Positions 47,684 through 58,123 of a stretch of 64,000 nt of DNA are shown piece by piece. The DNA is from DATBVX01 sp963705495 (GTDB lineage: Bacteria; Pseudomonadota; Gammaproteobacteria; Steroidobacterales; Steroidobacteraceae). The DNA lies in assembly GCA_963705495.1 (NCBI GenBank), contig CAVPJQ010000003.1, positions 186,001 to 250,000 of the forward strand. The letters are read 5' to 3'. A program made the translations under genes and the position numbers. How positions within the stretch are numbered: the first letter of the stretch is position 1; each line of letters starts with the position of its first letter. The notes below the pieces were generated by a model. It did not search any database. It was given only the letters and a program-made list of their open reading frames with translations, and was not told where the DNA came from.

Positions 47684-48298
47684 CTACTCGAGCAGCACGG
47701 CCTTCTGGATCACGATGGGCTTGAGCGGCGCGTTCTCCTTGAAGGGACCGACCGCACCCGTCGGGGTGTTGCCGATGCGATCGACAACTTCCATTCCTTC
47801 CACCACTTCACCGAAAACTGCATAGCCCCAGCGCGTCGGCAATGGATTGAGGTCCGGATTGTCCGCAAGGTTGATGAAGAACTGGCAGGTGCCGCTGTGC
47901 GGGCTCTCGGTGCGCGCCAGTCCCACGGCGCCGCGACGATTTTGCAGGCCATTGCCGGACTCGTTGACGATGGTCCCATGGACCGGCTTGAGCTCGTAGT
48001 TCGAATCGTAGCCCCCGGTCTGCACCAGGAAGTTGGAGATCACGCGATGAAACAACACGCCCTCATATTGTCCCTCGCGCACGTAGCGCAGGAAGTTTTC
48101 GACCGTGATCGGGGCGCGCGCCGGATCGAGGCGGATAACGAAGTTGCCCATCGTGGTCTCGAAGCGTACCCGCGCCGGTTGTGCTGGCGCCGGTGCAGCT
48201 GCAGGTGCGGGGGCAGGTTCCGGCACAGGCGCCGCAGGTTCCTCGCTGATCGCGGCCATGGAAAACAGGAGAAGAAAGGGCGCAACGAGATGCTTCAT
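47684..48298 (-). CDS. ppiB: Peptidyl-prolyl cis-trans isomerase, cyclophilin type, exported
   Basis: 204 residues from the ATG at 48298. A signal peptide (MKHLVAPFLLLFSMAAIS) is followed by a Pro/Ala-rich linker, then a cyclophilin domain: VLFHRVISNFLVQTGGYD, ESGNGLQNRRGAVGLART, TCQFFINLADNPDLN and YAVFGEVVEGMEVVDRI. The export signal suggests a periplasmic folding catalyst (PpiA-like location); the symbol follows synteny. It ends 6 bases before lpxH starts and is divergent from gltX. Confidence 0.9.
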   Translation of the reverse strand: MKHLVAPFLLLFSMAAISEEPAAPVPEPAPAPAAAPAPAQPARVRFETTMGNFVIRLDPARAPITVENFLRYVREGQYEGVLFHRVISNFLVQTGGYDSNYELKPVHGTIVNESGNGLQNRRGAVGLARTESPHSGTCQFFINLADNPDLNPLPTRWGYAVFGEVVEGMEVVDRIGNTPTGAVGPFKENAPLKPIVIQKAVLLE

Positions 48299-48357
48299 GG
48301 GCGAGTCCGGACCAGTGAGGGCGCCAAGTGTAACCGATTCCCTTACCATACCCGGCC

Positions 48358-49770
48358 ATGACGCGACTCGCGGTCACACGTTTTGCGCCCAGCCCGACAG
48401 GGTCTTTGCATCTGGGCAATGCACGCACGGCGCTTTTCAATTTCCTGCTGGCGCGACAGCTCGGGGGACAGTTCCTGCTGCGCATCGAGGACACGGATCT
48501 CGAGCGCAGCGCCGAGAAATACCTGGCGGAGCTGATCGATGACTTGCACTGGCTGGGTCTGGGCTGGGATGCGGGTCCGGATATCGGGGGAGCTGAGGCG
48601 CCGTATCGCCAGTCACAGCGCAATGGCATCTATGCACAATACTTCCAGCGCCTGACAACAGCGGGCCTCGTGTATCCGTGCTACTGCACGCCGCTCGAGC
48701 TCGAAGTGTCGCGTCGCGCGCAACTCGCCGCCGGACAGCCGCCGCGGTACGCGGGCACCTGCCGCGAGCTCACGACCCACGAGCGTGATAGCAAGCTGGC
48801 AAGCGGCCTCAAGCCCAGCCTGCGTTTTCGGATTGCACCGGGCAAGCGCATCGAATTTCAGGACTTCGTGCGTGGCGCGCAGCACTTTGCGACGGACGAC
48901 ATCGGCGACTTCATCGTGCGACGCGCGGATGGGAGCGCGGCGTTCTTTTTCTGCAACGCGTTGGACGATGCCCTGATGGGGGTGACGCATGTGTTGCGCG
49001 GCGATGATCATCTGACGAACACGCCGCGACAGATCCTGTTGCTCGAGGCCCTGGGTCTCGGCATTCCGCAGTACGGCCACGTCGCGCTCCTCAACGGGAT
49101 GGACGGTGCACCGCTGTCGAAGCGCCACGGAAGCGTGAGCGTACGCGAGTTTCGCGAGCGCGGATTCCTGCCTCAGGCCATCAACAATCATCTCTTGCGA
49201 CTTGGCCATACATCGGACCAGGAAGGGTGGCTGGACCTCGCCGAGATGCCGGCACACTTCCGGCTCGATCATCTCGGCAGAGCGCCAGCGCGCTTCGATG
49301 AGTCGCAGCTGATTCACTGGCAGAAGGAAGCATTGTCGAGAGCCCCGATCGAACTGCTGACCGGGTGGCTCAAGCCGACGCTTGGCGCGAGCATCGATTC
49401 AGGGCATTTGCAGGAGTTCGTCGAGCTGGTGCGACACAATGTCGTGCTGCCCGAAGATGCCTTGCCGTGGATCAGCATTCTCTATGGTGAGCTGCCGCCG
49501 CTCAGCGATTCGGACCGGCGCGTAGTGAGCGATGCAGGCACTTCGTTTTTCAGCGAGGCGGTGAGCGCGCTCGATCGCCACGGACCGGATCTGAAAGCGC
49601 TGGGCGCAACCCTCAAGGCGGCTACCGGGCGCAAGGGCCCGGAGTTGTACATGCCATTGCGGATCGCGTTGACCGGTCGCCTGCATGGACCAGAGCTTGC
49701 GCCACTGTTGAAGGTGTTGCCCGTGAGCACCGCGCGCCGACGGCTCGAAACATGGTCCAAGCCGCACTGA
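48358..49770 (+). CDS. gltX: Glutamate--tRNA ligase
   Basis: 470 residues. Class I signature RFAPSPTGSLHLGNART and the KMSKS-like LSKRHGS are present, with a zinc-type CYC...Y...C insertion near residue 105. In Pseudomonas the corresponding spot holds glnS. If no GlnRS exists, this or a second GluRS would charge tRNA-Gln for amidation by GatCAB. It could be the second, specialised type; the sequence alone does not decide. cysS starts one base after its stop. Confidence 0.93.
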   Translation: MTRLAVTRFAPSPTGSLHLGNARTALFNFLLARQLGGQFLLRIEDTDLERSAEKYLAELIDDLHWLGLGWDAGPDIGGAEAPYRQSQRNGIYAQYFQRLTTAGLVYPCYCTPLELEVSRRAQLAAGQPPRYAGTCRELTTHERDSKLASGLKPSLRFRIAPGKRIEFQDFVRGAQHFATDDIGDFIVRRADGSAAFFFCNALDDALMGVTHVLRGDDHLTNTPRQILLLEALGLGIPQYGHVALLNGMDGAPLSKRHGSVSVREFRERGFLPQAINNHLLRLGHTSDQEGWLDLAEMPAHFRLDHLGRAPARFDESQLIHWQKEALSRAPIELLTGWLKPTLGASIDSGHLQEFVELVRHNVVLPEDALPWISILYGELPPLSDSDRRVVSDAGTSFFSEAVSALDRHGPDLKALGATLKAATGRKGPELYMPLRIALTGRLHGPELAPLLKVLPVSTARRRLETWSKPH

Positions 49771-49771
49771 T

Positions 49772-51211
<1,440 letters not shown>

Positions 51212-51227
51212 ATCACGACCGGTAAGT

Positions 51228-51256
51228 TTGACCCTCCACAGGGCCCTCCGTATGAT
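51228..51256 (+). promoter_or_regulatory. Sigma-70 promoter for tRNA-Pro-Arg-His
   Basis: TTGACC (51228-51233), 17-base spacer, TATGAT (51251-51256), followed by a GC-rich discriminator (CCGGCCCCC). This form is typical of stringently controlled stable-RNA promoters. The tRNA starts about 30 bases downstream. Confidence 0.7.
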
Positions 51257-51286
51257 TCCGGCCCCCGTGCAGGGCAGTAGATCGAT

Positions 51287-51363
<77 letters not shown>

Positions 51364-51420
51364 TCTCTACCCGACCGCGTGGACGCATCTGGATGCGGCG
51401 GCTATTGTGCGATCGGCTGC

Positions 51421-51497
51421 GCGCCCGTAGCTCAGCTGGATAGAGCATCGGCCTTCTAAGCCGAGGGTCGCAGGTTCGAGTCCTGCCGGGCGCACCA
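51421..51497 (+). tRNA. tRNA-Arg (anticodon TCT)
   Basis: 77 bases with encoded CCA. Acceptor GCGCCCG/CGGGCGC; anticodon stem TCGGC/GCCGA with loop CTTCTAA, anticodon TCT; T arm GGTTCGAGTCC. Confidence 0.96.
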
Positions 51498-51504
51498 GAA
51501 CAGT

Positions 51505-51581
51505 GGTGGACGTAGCTCAGTTGGTAGAGCCCCGGATTGTGATTCCGGCCGTCGTGGGTTCGAGTCCCATCGTCCACCCCA
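51505..51581 (+). tRNA. tRNA-His (anticodon GTG)
   Basis: Acceptor GTGGACG/CGTCCAC with the extra G(-1) at 51505 opposite C73, as required by HisRS. Anticodon loop TTGTGAT gives GTG. CCA is encoded. Confidence 0.96.
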
Positions 51582-51671
51582 TCTTTACATTTATGACTTT
51601 CGTGCCCGGCTCGGAACCGATGCGCGTGGCGCTCGTCCAAGAGAGCGGGACTTCCACTGGGACAGGCATCA

Positions 51672-53228
51672 ATGAGTGCTGCGAGCAAGGGAATGCTCAT
51701 CCGGCAGGGCCTCTGCGCATGGCGCTTCGTAATCATTGTCACGCTCGCTGTGGCCATTTGCATCCTGCTGATTGCGATCTCCCGTCACGCGTTTCTCGTG
51801 CGTCATCAGAAGGAATTCGTCGAGAAGCGGCTGTCACACCTGCTCGGATTCACGGTTTCGATCGATGGTCCCGTGGTCATGCGACTCTCACTGCGGCCGT
51901 CGATCGACGTGAAGGGCGTACACATGCGCCAGCCGGAGGGCGACTCCAAGTTGGAACCGTTTGCAGCAAGAGAAGTCAGCGTGCGACTCGACTTGTTACC
52001 TTTGCTGTCCAACAAGTGGTCGATCCGCAGCCTCGAAGTGACGGACGCCGAACTCTGCATATCGGTGCGGCCCGGCTCGTCCTGCGATTGGCGCCGCGCG
52101 CTCGCGGCGCTCGATCAGGTGACGAACGTGGACGACGTGACGGTCCGTCGACTGAAAGTGTCGTGTCACGGCGGCCCGTGCGGAAAAACGCTGCAACGAG
52201 ATATTGCGCTGATCTCTGCGAGCTTCCCTGCAGCCCAGCCAACAAGAATGTCGGTCCAGGGGAAGGGTGACGAGAAGCCGTTCGCCCTTCTGTCGGGTGG
52301 CACATGGAGCGAGTTTCGCGCGAATCGCCCATGGCGTACGCAAGCCAGCCTGCGATCCGAGCGCATGCGCGTGGAAATTGCGGGCACGATTCGCGAGCCC
52401 CGGCAATTGCATGGCATCGATTTCACCGTCGATGGCCATGCGCAACTCGGGCGCTGGCACGGCGTCGCGTTGGGTGAGCCGCATATCCGCGGTCGCCTCG
52501 TGGACGATGCGAGCGGCTATCGATTTCAGATGAAAGACAGCAAATGGGGCACCGGAACAGTGACTGGCGAGGTGAAGGCAAAGCACACTCCCCACGGTCT
52601 GCAGATCAGCGGCACGACTGTCGCACGCCGCATGGATCTCGATCCCTGGATGGATGAGCCGGCGCAGGGCCAGGCCGCTGGCGGCTACGTTGACGGCGCC
52701 GCAACGTTTGCGACAACCGGGGATAGCATCGATGAGTGGCTCGAACACCTGCGCGGCTCAGCGCGCGTGGACGCGGGTCCCGCTGAGGTGCCGATCGATC
52801 AGGTCGAACGCTGGTCCCAGGGATTTCTGAAGTTCGTGCTTTCTGTTCCGGCCGAAGGTGCGGTCACTCGCGTTCGCTGTATCGGAGGGCATTTCGATCT
52901 GCATAACGGGCGCGCAATGACGAGCGACCTGAGAATCGACACCGAGACAACGCGCATGCGCGGGGTGGGCACGCTTTCGCTTGGTACCGGCGAGATAGAT
53001 CTGCTCGTCAAACCAACTCTGAAGCACGGGCCACTGAAGGATGCGCCCCTGGTCCAAGTCGCCGGCAGCATCGAGCAGCCCGTGACGCGCCTCGCGACCG
53101 ATGAGGCGAAAGCGCAGTCCAAATCGGCTATCGAGCGCATTTCCGACAAGCCTACTGATCCGGAAGAGCCCTGCGGCGGAGACCCGGCCGGCACCGAAAC
53201 GGAGGCAAGTGCGGGGGCACTCCACTAA
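51672..53228 (+). CDS. AsmA family protein
   Basis: 518 residues. An N-terminal transmembrane anchor (FVIIVTLAVAICILLIAIS) is followed by the AsmA-type start FLVRHQKEFVEKRLSHLLGF and repeated beta-rich segments. The C-terminal domain shows GVGTLSLGTGEIDLLVKPTL, the usual AsmA C-terminal signature. The family spans the periplasm and is linked to phospholipid transport to, or assembly of, the outer membrane. It starts 90 bases after tRNA-His and ends 52 bases before tRNA-Lys. Confidence 0.8.
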   Translation: MSAASKGMLIRQGLCAWRFVIIVTLAVAICILLIAISRHAFLVRHQKEFVEKRLSHLLGFTVSIDGPVVMRLSLRPSIDVKGVHMRQPEGDSKLEPFAAREVSVRLDLLPLLSNKWSIRSLEVTDAELCISVRPGSSCDWRRALAALDQVTNVDDVTVRRLKVSCHGGPCGKTLQRDIALISASFPAAQPTRMSVQGKGDEKPFALLSGGTWSEFRANRPWRTQASLRSERMRVEIAGTIREPRQLHGIDFTVDGHAQLGRWHGVALGEPHIRGRLVDDASGYRFQMKDSKWGTGTVTGEVKAKHTPHGLQISGTTVARRMDLDPWMDEPAQGQAAGGYVDGAATFATTGDSIDEWLEHLRGSARVDAGPAEVPIDQVERWSQGFLKFVLSVPAEGAVTRVRCIGGHFDLHNGRAMTSDLRIDTETTRMRGVGTLSLGTGEIDLLVKPTLKHGPLKDAPLVQVAGSIEQPVTRLATDEAKAQSKSAIERISDKPTDPEEPCGGDPAGTETEASAGALH

Positions 53229-53244
53229 CGGCGGTGCGATCCGG

Positions 53245-53250
53245 TAGAAT
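53245..53250 (+). promoter_or_regulatory. Candidate -10 element for tRNA-Lys
   Basis: TAGAAT followed by a GC-rich discriminator (GCGCGCCC), 30 bases before the tRNA. No convincing -35 lies at 16-18 bases. Confidence 0.4.
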
Positions 53251-53280
53251 GCGCGCCCTCGCGAGGAATCCCGCCGAGAC

Positions 53281-53356
53281 GGGCCATTAGCTCAATTGGT
53301 AGAGCAGCGGACTCTTAATCCGTTGGTTATAGGTTCGAGTCCTATATGGCCCACCA
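53281..53356 (+). tRNA. tRNA-Lys (anticodon CTT)
   Basis: 76 bases with encoded CCA. Acceptor GGGCCAT/ATGGCCC; anticodon loop CTCTTAA gives CTT; T arm AGGTTCGAGTCCT. Confidence 0.95.
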
Positions 53357-53475
53357 ACACCTTGTGATCTAGCCGCCGCTCGGAAGGCCGCGCTGCAAAC
53401 TGTGATCCAAGGAGAGACCGTGGTCTTCATGCCGCCACTAGAATGCGGCGTCAAGTCTGGGGCCGAGGTGGAGGA

Positions 53476-55209
53476 ATGATCGGGAGAACTCTTGCGCGCG
53501 CGCTCTGCGTTCTTGCCGCCGTGTGGACACTGTCTGCGTGCAGCGGGGGCGGGGGCAGCAAGCAGAGCAATGCCGATGTAACTCCACCCCCGGCACCCAC
53601 CGGTTTGACCGCTACTGTTCAGGGCACGAGCAGTGTGTCGCTCTCATGGACGGCGTCCTCCGATCCTTCGGGAATCATCCGCTACGAAGTTCAACGGGCT
53701 GGAGCGAAGATCGCGGACGTCGCGGGAGACGCGACGACGTTTCTCGATTCGACGACCAGTCCCGCGACGACGTACTCGTACGCAGTGCGTGCCATCGATG
53801 GCGCCAACAATGCTTCCGTGCTGTCGAACGCTGCTTCGGTCACGACACCGCCCATTTCGGGTACGTCGTACGGCCTCGAATGGCCGGGCGATGGCGCAAC
53901 GCGCCGCATGCTCTACTGGCACAACCCGTTCCCGATTTACGACGCGACTTACGTCTTCAAGGTGTATCCGCGCAAGAAGGTCGTGCCCTCGCAGAGTCCG
54001 ACCGGTTACTACACGACTTTTTTCTGGGGCAACGACGGCACCTTCATCTGGGATGGTGGAAGCGCCGCAACCTACTACGGTGCTCACCCGTACCCGATTC
54101 CACCTCCCAATGGTCCTGGTCAGTGGGAGATTTCGGTGTACAGCAACGATTACACCACCGGCAGCGAGGTCCAGTGGGATCGCTGGTACACGCAGGCTTT
54201 CCGTGCCTGGCGGGAGTCGCCGTCGATCACGCATCACGAGTTCTACTGGGATTTGCCGGACACCACCAAGGTCATTTCGAAAACAATCGTCGATCCCAAT
54301 TGGGCCAAGACAAATCCACCAACTCCGGCAATCGTGGTCGGCCAGGCGCCCAATCTCAACGGAGTGTCATGGGGTGGTTATCCAGGGTGGGAAGAATTCA
54401 ATGGGATCATCCGCGGCATCCAGATCTACTCGGGACTGTTGTCGGTAGCGGACATCCAAGCCGAGATCTCCGCTCCGATGTCCAGCGCGGCGGGCCGGAA
54501 CTTCATCTGGTACCTCAACGTCGATCCTCGCCCCAGCGACGTGACCGACAAGAAGGGCACAGGCACGCCGCACAACGGAACCTGGGCTGGCACGACGGCC
54601 ATGGAATGGACCGGCGCTATCGCCACCGGCATCACTGACTCCACGGCGACGATCGAGTGGATGACGAAGGATCCGGCCGACTCTCAGATCGATTACGGTA
54701 CGACACCTGCGTATGGTCAGGCCACGACGGTCGATCCTTCGCTCGTGACATCGCATGCGATGAGTCTTTCGGGATTGATTGCAGGCACCACGTATCACTA
54801 CCGGGTGCGGTCCCAGAACGCTGCCGCCGGCAACGCGGCTACCAGTGTCGATTTCACTTTCAGGACTGTCTCCGCGGCGGACGCAACGCCGCCGGCAATA
54901 GCGGCGGTTGGGGCGACCAGCGTCGCGGCTTTCGGGGCGACGATCACCTGGACGACGAATGAACCGGCCGACTCCCAGGTCGATTACGGCATGACTGCAG
55001 CCTATGGTCAGACCACGATCGCGAATCCGGCGCTCGTCACCGCGCACTCCGTGAGGCTTTCCGCCCTGCCTGCGGGCGCCACGTGGCATTTTCGGGTTCG
55101 ATCCACGGACGGCGCGAGCAACGCTGCCGCCAGCCCCGACTTTACTTTTATCTCTTCCGCGCAGGGTGTAGCAGCGAGCTCTGGCGACCCGAGCTCTGAT
55201 GACCGATGA
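53476..55209 (+). CDS. FN3-repeat lipoprotein with LamG-like middle region
   Basis: 577 residues from the ATG at 53476 (GAGG 8 bases upstream). The signal peptide ends in the lipobox LSAC, so it is a lipoprotein. Order: one fibronectin type III domain (about 35-125), a Trp/Tyr-rich region of about 240 residues that looks like a LamG or concanavalin-type beta-sandwich, then two tandem FN3-like repeats sharing PADSQ(I/V)DYG. Function is unknown; such proteins often bind polysaccharide at the cell surface. Its 3' end overlaps the MFS gene end by 62 bases on the opposite strand. Confidence 0.75.
   Translation: MIGRTLARALCVLAAVWTLSACSGGGGSKQSNADVTPPPAPTGLTATVQGTSSVSLSWTASSDPSGIIRYEVQRAGAKIADVAGDATTFLDSTTSPATTYSYAVRAIDGANNASVLSNAASVTTPPISGTSYGLEWPGDGATRRMLYWHNPFPIYDATYVFKVYPRKKVVPSQSPTGYYTTFFWGNDGTFIWDGGSAATYYGAHPYPIPPPNGPGQWEISVYSNDYTTGSEVQWDRWYTQAFRAWRESPSITHHEFYWDLPDTTKVISKTIVDPNWAKTNPPTPAIVVGQAPNLNGVSWGGYPGWEEFNGIIRGIQIYSGLLSVADIQAEISAPMSSAAGRNFIWYLNVDPRPSDVTDKKGTGTPHNGTWAGTTAMEWTGAIATGITDSTATIEWMTKDPADSQIDYGTTPAYGQATTVDPSLVTSHAMSLSGLIAGTTYHYRVRSQNAAAGNAATSVDFTFRTVSAADATPPAIAAVGATSVAAFGATITWTTNEPADSQVDYGMTAAYGQTTIANPALVTAHSVRLSALPAGATWHFRVRSTDGASNAAASPDFTFISSAQGVAASSGDPSSDDR
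54646..55152 (+). repeat. Two diverged FN3-like repeats inside the lipoprotein gene
   Basis: Copies at about 54646-54867 and 54937-55152 encode parallel segments: ATIEWMTKDPADSQIDYG against ATITWTTNEPADSQVDYG, and TTYHYRVRS against ATWHFRVRS. They indicate an internal domain duplication. Confidence 0.7.
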
Positions 55210-56443
55210 ACAGCCACAGCGCTGCGCCGATCAGGGCGAATATCGAACCGCTGGCGAGCGTCGGCAGCCAGCCCAAGTGATCGATCATCATCCCGATGAC
55301 CGGGGCGAGTAGCCCCGGAATGTTTCCGCCCGTGTTCATGACGCCGGTTGCGGCGGATGCGTGAGGGCCTGCTGCATACGTCGACGCGGCCCAGAATGGG
55401 CCTTCGATGAACAGGATGAAGCCAAAGCACAGCGACAGCATGCATACCGCCACGTACGGATTGGTTGCGTTTGCGCCGGCGAGCAGGAATACCCCGACCA
55501 GAATCAGGCCCGCCATTGCGGGAAGTCGACACCCCAGCCCCGGACCAATGCGTCGGCACAGGGCGTCGCACGTGAGTCCGCCGACCCCGCACATGATCGC
55601 GCCCGTTGCGAACGGCAGGGCGTACAGCCAACCACTCTCGAGGAGTGAGAACCCGCGCGATTCCACGAGGTATGTGAAGAGCCAGTTCGAGAACATGTAA
55701 AACACGTAGTTCGAGCAGAAGTAGCTGCACGCGAGCAGCACCACATCCCGCTTCAGCAGGACCTTGCGCCACTCGCCGTGGCGACCGGCGTCGTTATCAA
55801 CCGGCGCGCGACCGGCGTTGATCAGCTTGAGCTCCTCTTTTGTGATTGCTGGATGCTCGGCCGGCGTGTCGCGCCCGTACCAGTGCCACCACGCGCCACA
55901 AAGAACTCCGAGCGGCGCGAGCGCATAGAACGACTCACGCCAGCCGAACTTGATAATGAGGAACGTGACCACCGGGCCGAGCGCCGCTTGACCGAGACCG
56001 ATGCCGACACTGCTGACCGCATTGGGGAAAGCCCAGCTCCCGGGGGGAAACCAGCGTGCGATCGCCCCGGCCATGACTGGGTACAGGGGCGCGTTGGTCA
56101 CGCCCAGCAGGAACCTCACCGCGATCAGCGAAACCATCGCACCGGTGGCGGACGCCGCCATCAAGGCGGGTGCAAATCCCGTGAGGAAGGTCAGCACACC
56201 CCAGGAGACGGCGATCAGCGCCATGGCACGACGAGGTCCGAATACCTCGCCATAGATGCCGCCGGGAAGCTGAAATAAGGCGTAGGAGAGATTGAAGCTG
56301 CCAAGAATCCAGCCGAGCTCGGTGCTGGTGAAACCGAACTCCTGACGGATGCTCGGCAGCGCGATAGACAGATTATTTCGCAACAGGTAGTTGACGATAC
56401 TCAGCACGAACAGCACGCCGAGTATTCGGAAACGAATCGGCAT
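55148..56443 (-). CDS. MFS transporter, ACS/sugar-acid type
   Basis: 431 residues and about twelve membrane segments from the ATG at 56443 (MPIRFRILGVLFVLS). The N-terminal half has FQLPGGIYGEVFGPRRAM, the loop motif after TM2, and RFLLGVTNAPLYPVMAGAIARWFP, typical of the anion:cation symporter branch. Substrates of that branch are mostly organic anions; the actual one is unknown. It is last in the minus-strand cluster, 25 bases after the phytoene-dehydrogenase-like gene, and is the likely importer for that pathway. Confidence 0.85.
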   Translation of the reverse strand: MPIRFRILGVLFVLSIVNYLLRNNLSIALPSIRQEFGFTSTELGWILGSFNLSYALFQLPGGIYGEVFGPRRAMALIAVSWGVLTFLTGFAPALMAASATGAMVSLIAVRFLLGVTNAPLYPVMAGAIARWFPPGSWAFPNAVSSVGIGLGQAALGPVVTFLIIKFGWRESFYALAPLGVLCGAWWHWYGRDTPAEHPAITKEELKLINAGRAPVDNDAGRHGEWRKVLLKRDVVLLACSYFCSNYVFYMFSNWLFTYLVESRGFSLLESGWLYALPFATGAIMCGVGGLTCDALCRRIGPGLGCRLPAMAGLILVGVFLLAGANATNPYVAVCMLSLCFGFILFIEGPFWAASTYAAGPHASAATGVMNTGGNIPGLLAPVIGMMIDHLGWLPTLASGSIFALIGAALWLFIGHQSSGRQSSLLHPARKR

Positions 56444-56468
56444 GCCGCGCAGACTGTTAATCAGCACC

Positions 56469-58106
56469 TTAGGTCCTGACTGCCGTACGCAATGATCGGT
56501 CGCGACGCAGGTCATGGAGTATTCGGTGCGCCGCGTTGAAGCCCGGCGCCCCGGTCACGCCGCCGCCTGGGTGGGTGCCCGCGCCGCACAGATACAGCGC
56601 ACGCACGGGTGTGGCATAGCGCGCGTAGCCCGGCACCGGACGCATGAAGTAGAGCTGATCGAGTCGCAAATCACCGTGGAAGATATTGCCCTCGGTGATT
56701 CCAAAGACACTCTCCAGATCGACGGGCGTATACAACCGACTCGCGACCAGCGCGTGCTTGACTTGCGGGACAAAGCCCGCGAGCTGATCGAGGACCTGAC
56801 GTTGAAAACGATCGCGCTCAATAGCCCAGTTTGAATCACTGAGTTCATACGGCACGTACTGTATGAAACAGGTCATCACGTGATGACCGGGGCTCGCGAG
56901 CGAGGGGTCGACGAGTGAAGGGACGAGGCAGTCGATCCATAGCCGGGCCGGGATCTTTCCGTGTCGCGCCTGCTCGTAGCACTGCTGGGCGTCCTCCAGC
57001 CAGGGAACGAGCGTGAATTGCGCCCTCTGCAGCGCGTCCGCGTTGGGGTCGACTCCGCGCAGCCTCGGCTCCTCACTCAGCACCAGATTGAGTTTGGCGC
57101 ACGGGCCGTCCATCTTGATTCCACGCACGCCGTCGAGAAACTCGCTGTCCATCCCTTCGGGTGGCACGAGGCCGAGGAACGTGCGCTTGGGATCGGCGTT
57201 CGACACGATGATGTGCGCGCCGACTTCAGTGCCATCCTCGAGCAGCACTGCGTTTGCGCGCCCGTCGCGAACCACGATCTGCTTCACCGCCGCCGCCGTT
57301 CTCAGTTCCACTCCCGTCGCGCGGCATGCCGCCGCCATGGCGTTGGTAATAACCCCCATGCCGCCCATGACGTGGCCGACAAATCCCTGCCTGGCTTCCT
57401 GGCCGCCACCCAGCAGATGAAACAGAAGACCGAAAAGCGTGCCGGGATCGTAGGGTCCGCCGTGCTTGCCGTAGAGACTGTTCGCGAGTACCAGCGACTT
57501 GAGATGGGGCGATTCGAGCGCGCGATCGAGGAACTCGCCCAGGCTCCCGGTCAGGAATGACACGAGATCGGCGATCTCGCGTCCACGCAGCCGTCGGAAC
57601 TTGAGTGCAAATTGGAGCAGTTCGCGCAGACCCGCGAATCCACTTCGCTGCAGATCCGGGGGCGCCTGCATGAAGAGAGGCTCGAGATGTCGCGCCAGTC
57701 CACTGAGGCGCGCCTCCAGGGACAGGAATCGCTCGCAATCCTTCGGCGCGAATCGCAACAGGAGCTCTCTCATTCGCCCTCGATCGCTCCACCAGGGAAG
57801 CACCACGCCATCGGACGTGACTGCCTGCACGGTTGGCTCCGCCGCCACCATGCGCAGCCCCAGCCGGTCGAGCTGCAGGTCCCGAATGACTTCCGGACGC
57901 AGCATGCTCGCCATGTACGATGCCGTTGAAACCCGGCAGCCGGGCGCTGCGACCGGATCGATCTCCTCGGTCACGCAACAGCCACCGAGAATTTCACGCC
58001 GTTCGAGCACCACGGTCTTGAGACCGGCGCGCGCGAGGTAGAACGCAGCCGTCAGGCCGTTGTGCCCGCCGCCAATGACGGCCACGTCGTATTGCTTGCG
58101 GGTCAC
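56469..58106 (-). CDS. Phytoene-dehydrogenase-like FAD oxidoreductase (PYROXD2/CrtI family)
   Basis: 545 residues. N-terminal dinucleotide-binding VAVIGGGHNGLTAAFYLARAG and RREILGGCCVTEE; the C-terminal FAD-contact motif is CGAGTHPGGGVTGAPGFNAA. Family members oxidise carotenoids, retinoids or unknown substrates; no carotenoid gene is nearby, so a non-carotenoid substrate is likely. It lies 17 bases after the Rieske gene. Confidence 0.85.
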   Translation of the reverse strand: MTRKQYDVAVIGGGHNGLTAAFYLARAGLKTVVLERREILGGCCVTEEIDPVAAPGCRVSTASYMASMLRPEVIRDLQLDRLGLRMVAAEPTVQAVTSDGVVLPWWSDRGRMRELLLRFAPKDCERFLSLEARLSGLARHLEPLFMQAPPDLQRSGFAGLRELLQFALKFRRLRGREIADLVSFLTGSLGEFLDRALESPHLKSLVLANSLYGKHGGPYDPGTLFGLLFHLLGGGQEARQGFVGHVMGGMGVITNAMAAACRATGVELRTAAAVKQIVVRDGRANAVLLEDGTEVGAHIIVSNADPKRTFLGLVPPEGMDSEFLDGVRGIKMDGPCAKLNLVLSEEPRLRGVDPNADALQRAQFTLVPWLEDAQQCYEQARHGKIPARLWIDCLVPSLVDPSLASPGHHVMTCFIQYVPYELSDSNWAIERDRFQRQVLDQLAGFVPQVKHALVASRLYTPVDLESVFGITEGNIFHGDLRLDQLYFMRPVPGYARYATPVRALYLCGAGTHPGGGVTGAPGFNAAHRILHDLRRDRSLRTAVRT

Positions 58107-58123
58107 GAACTCGTTCCGACCCG

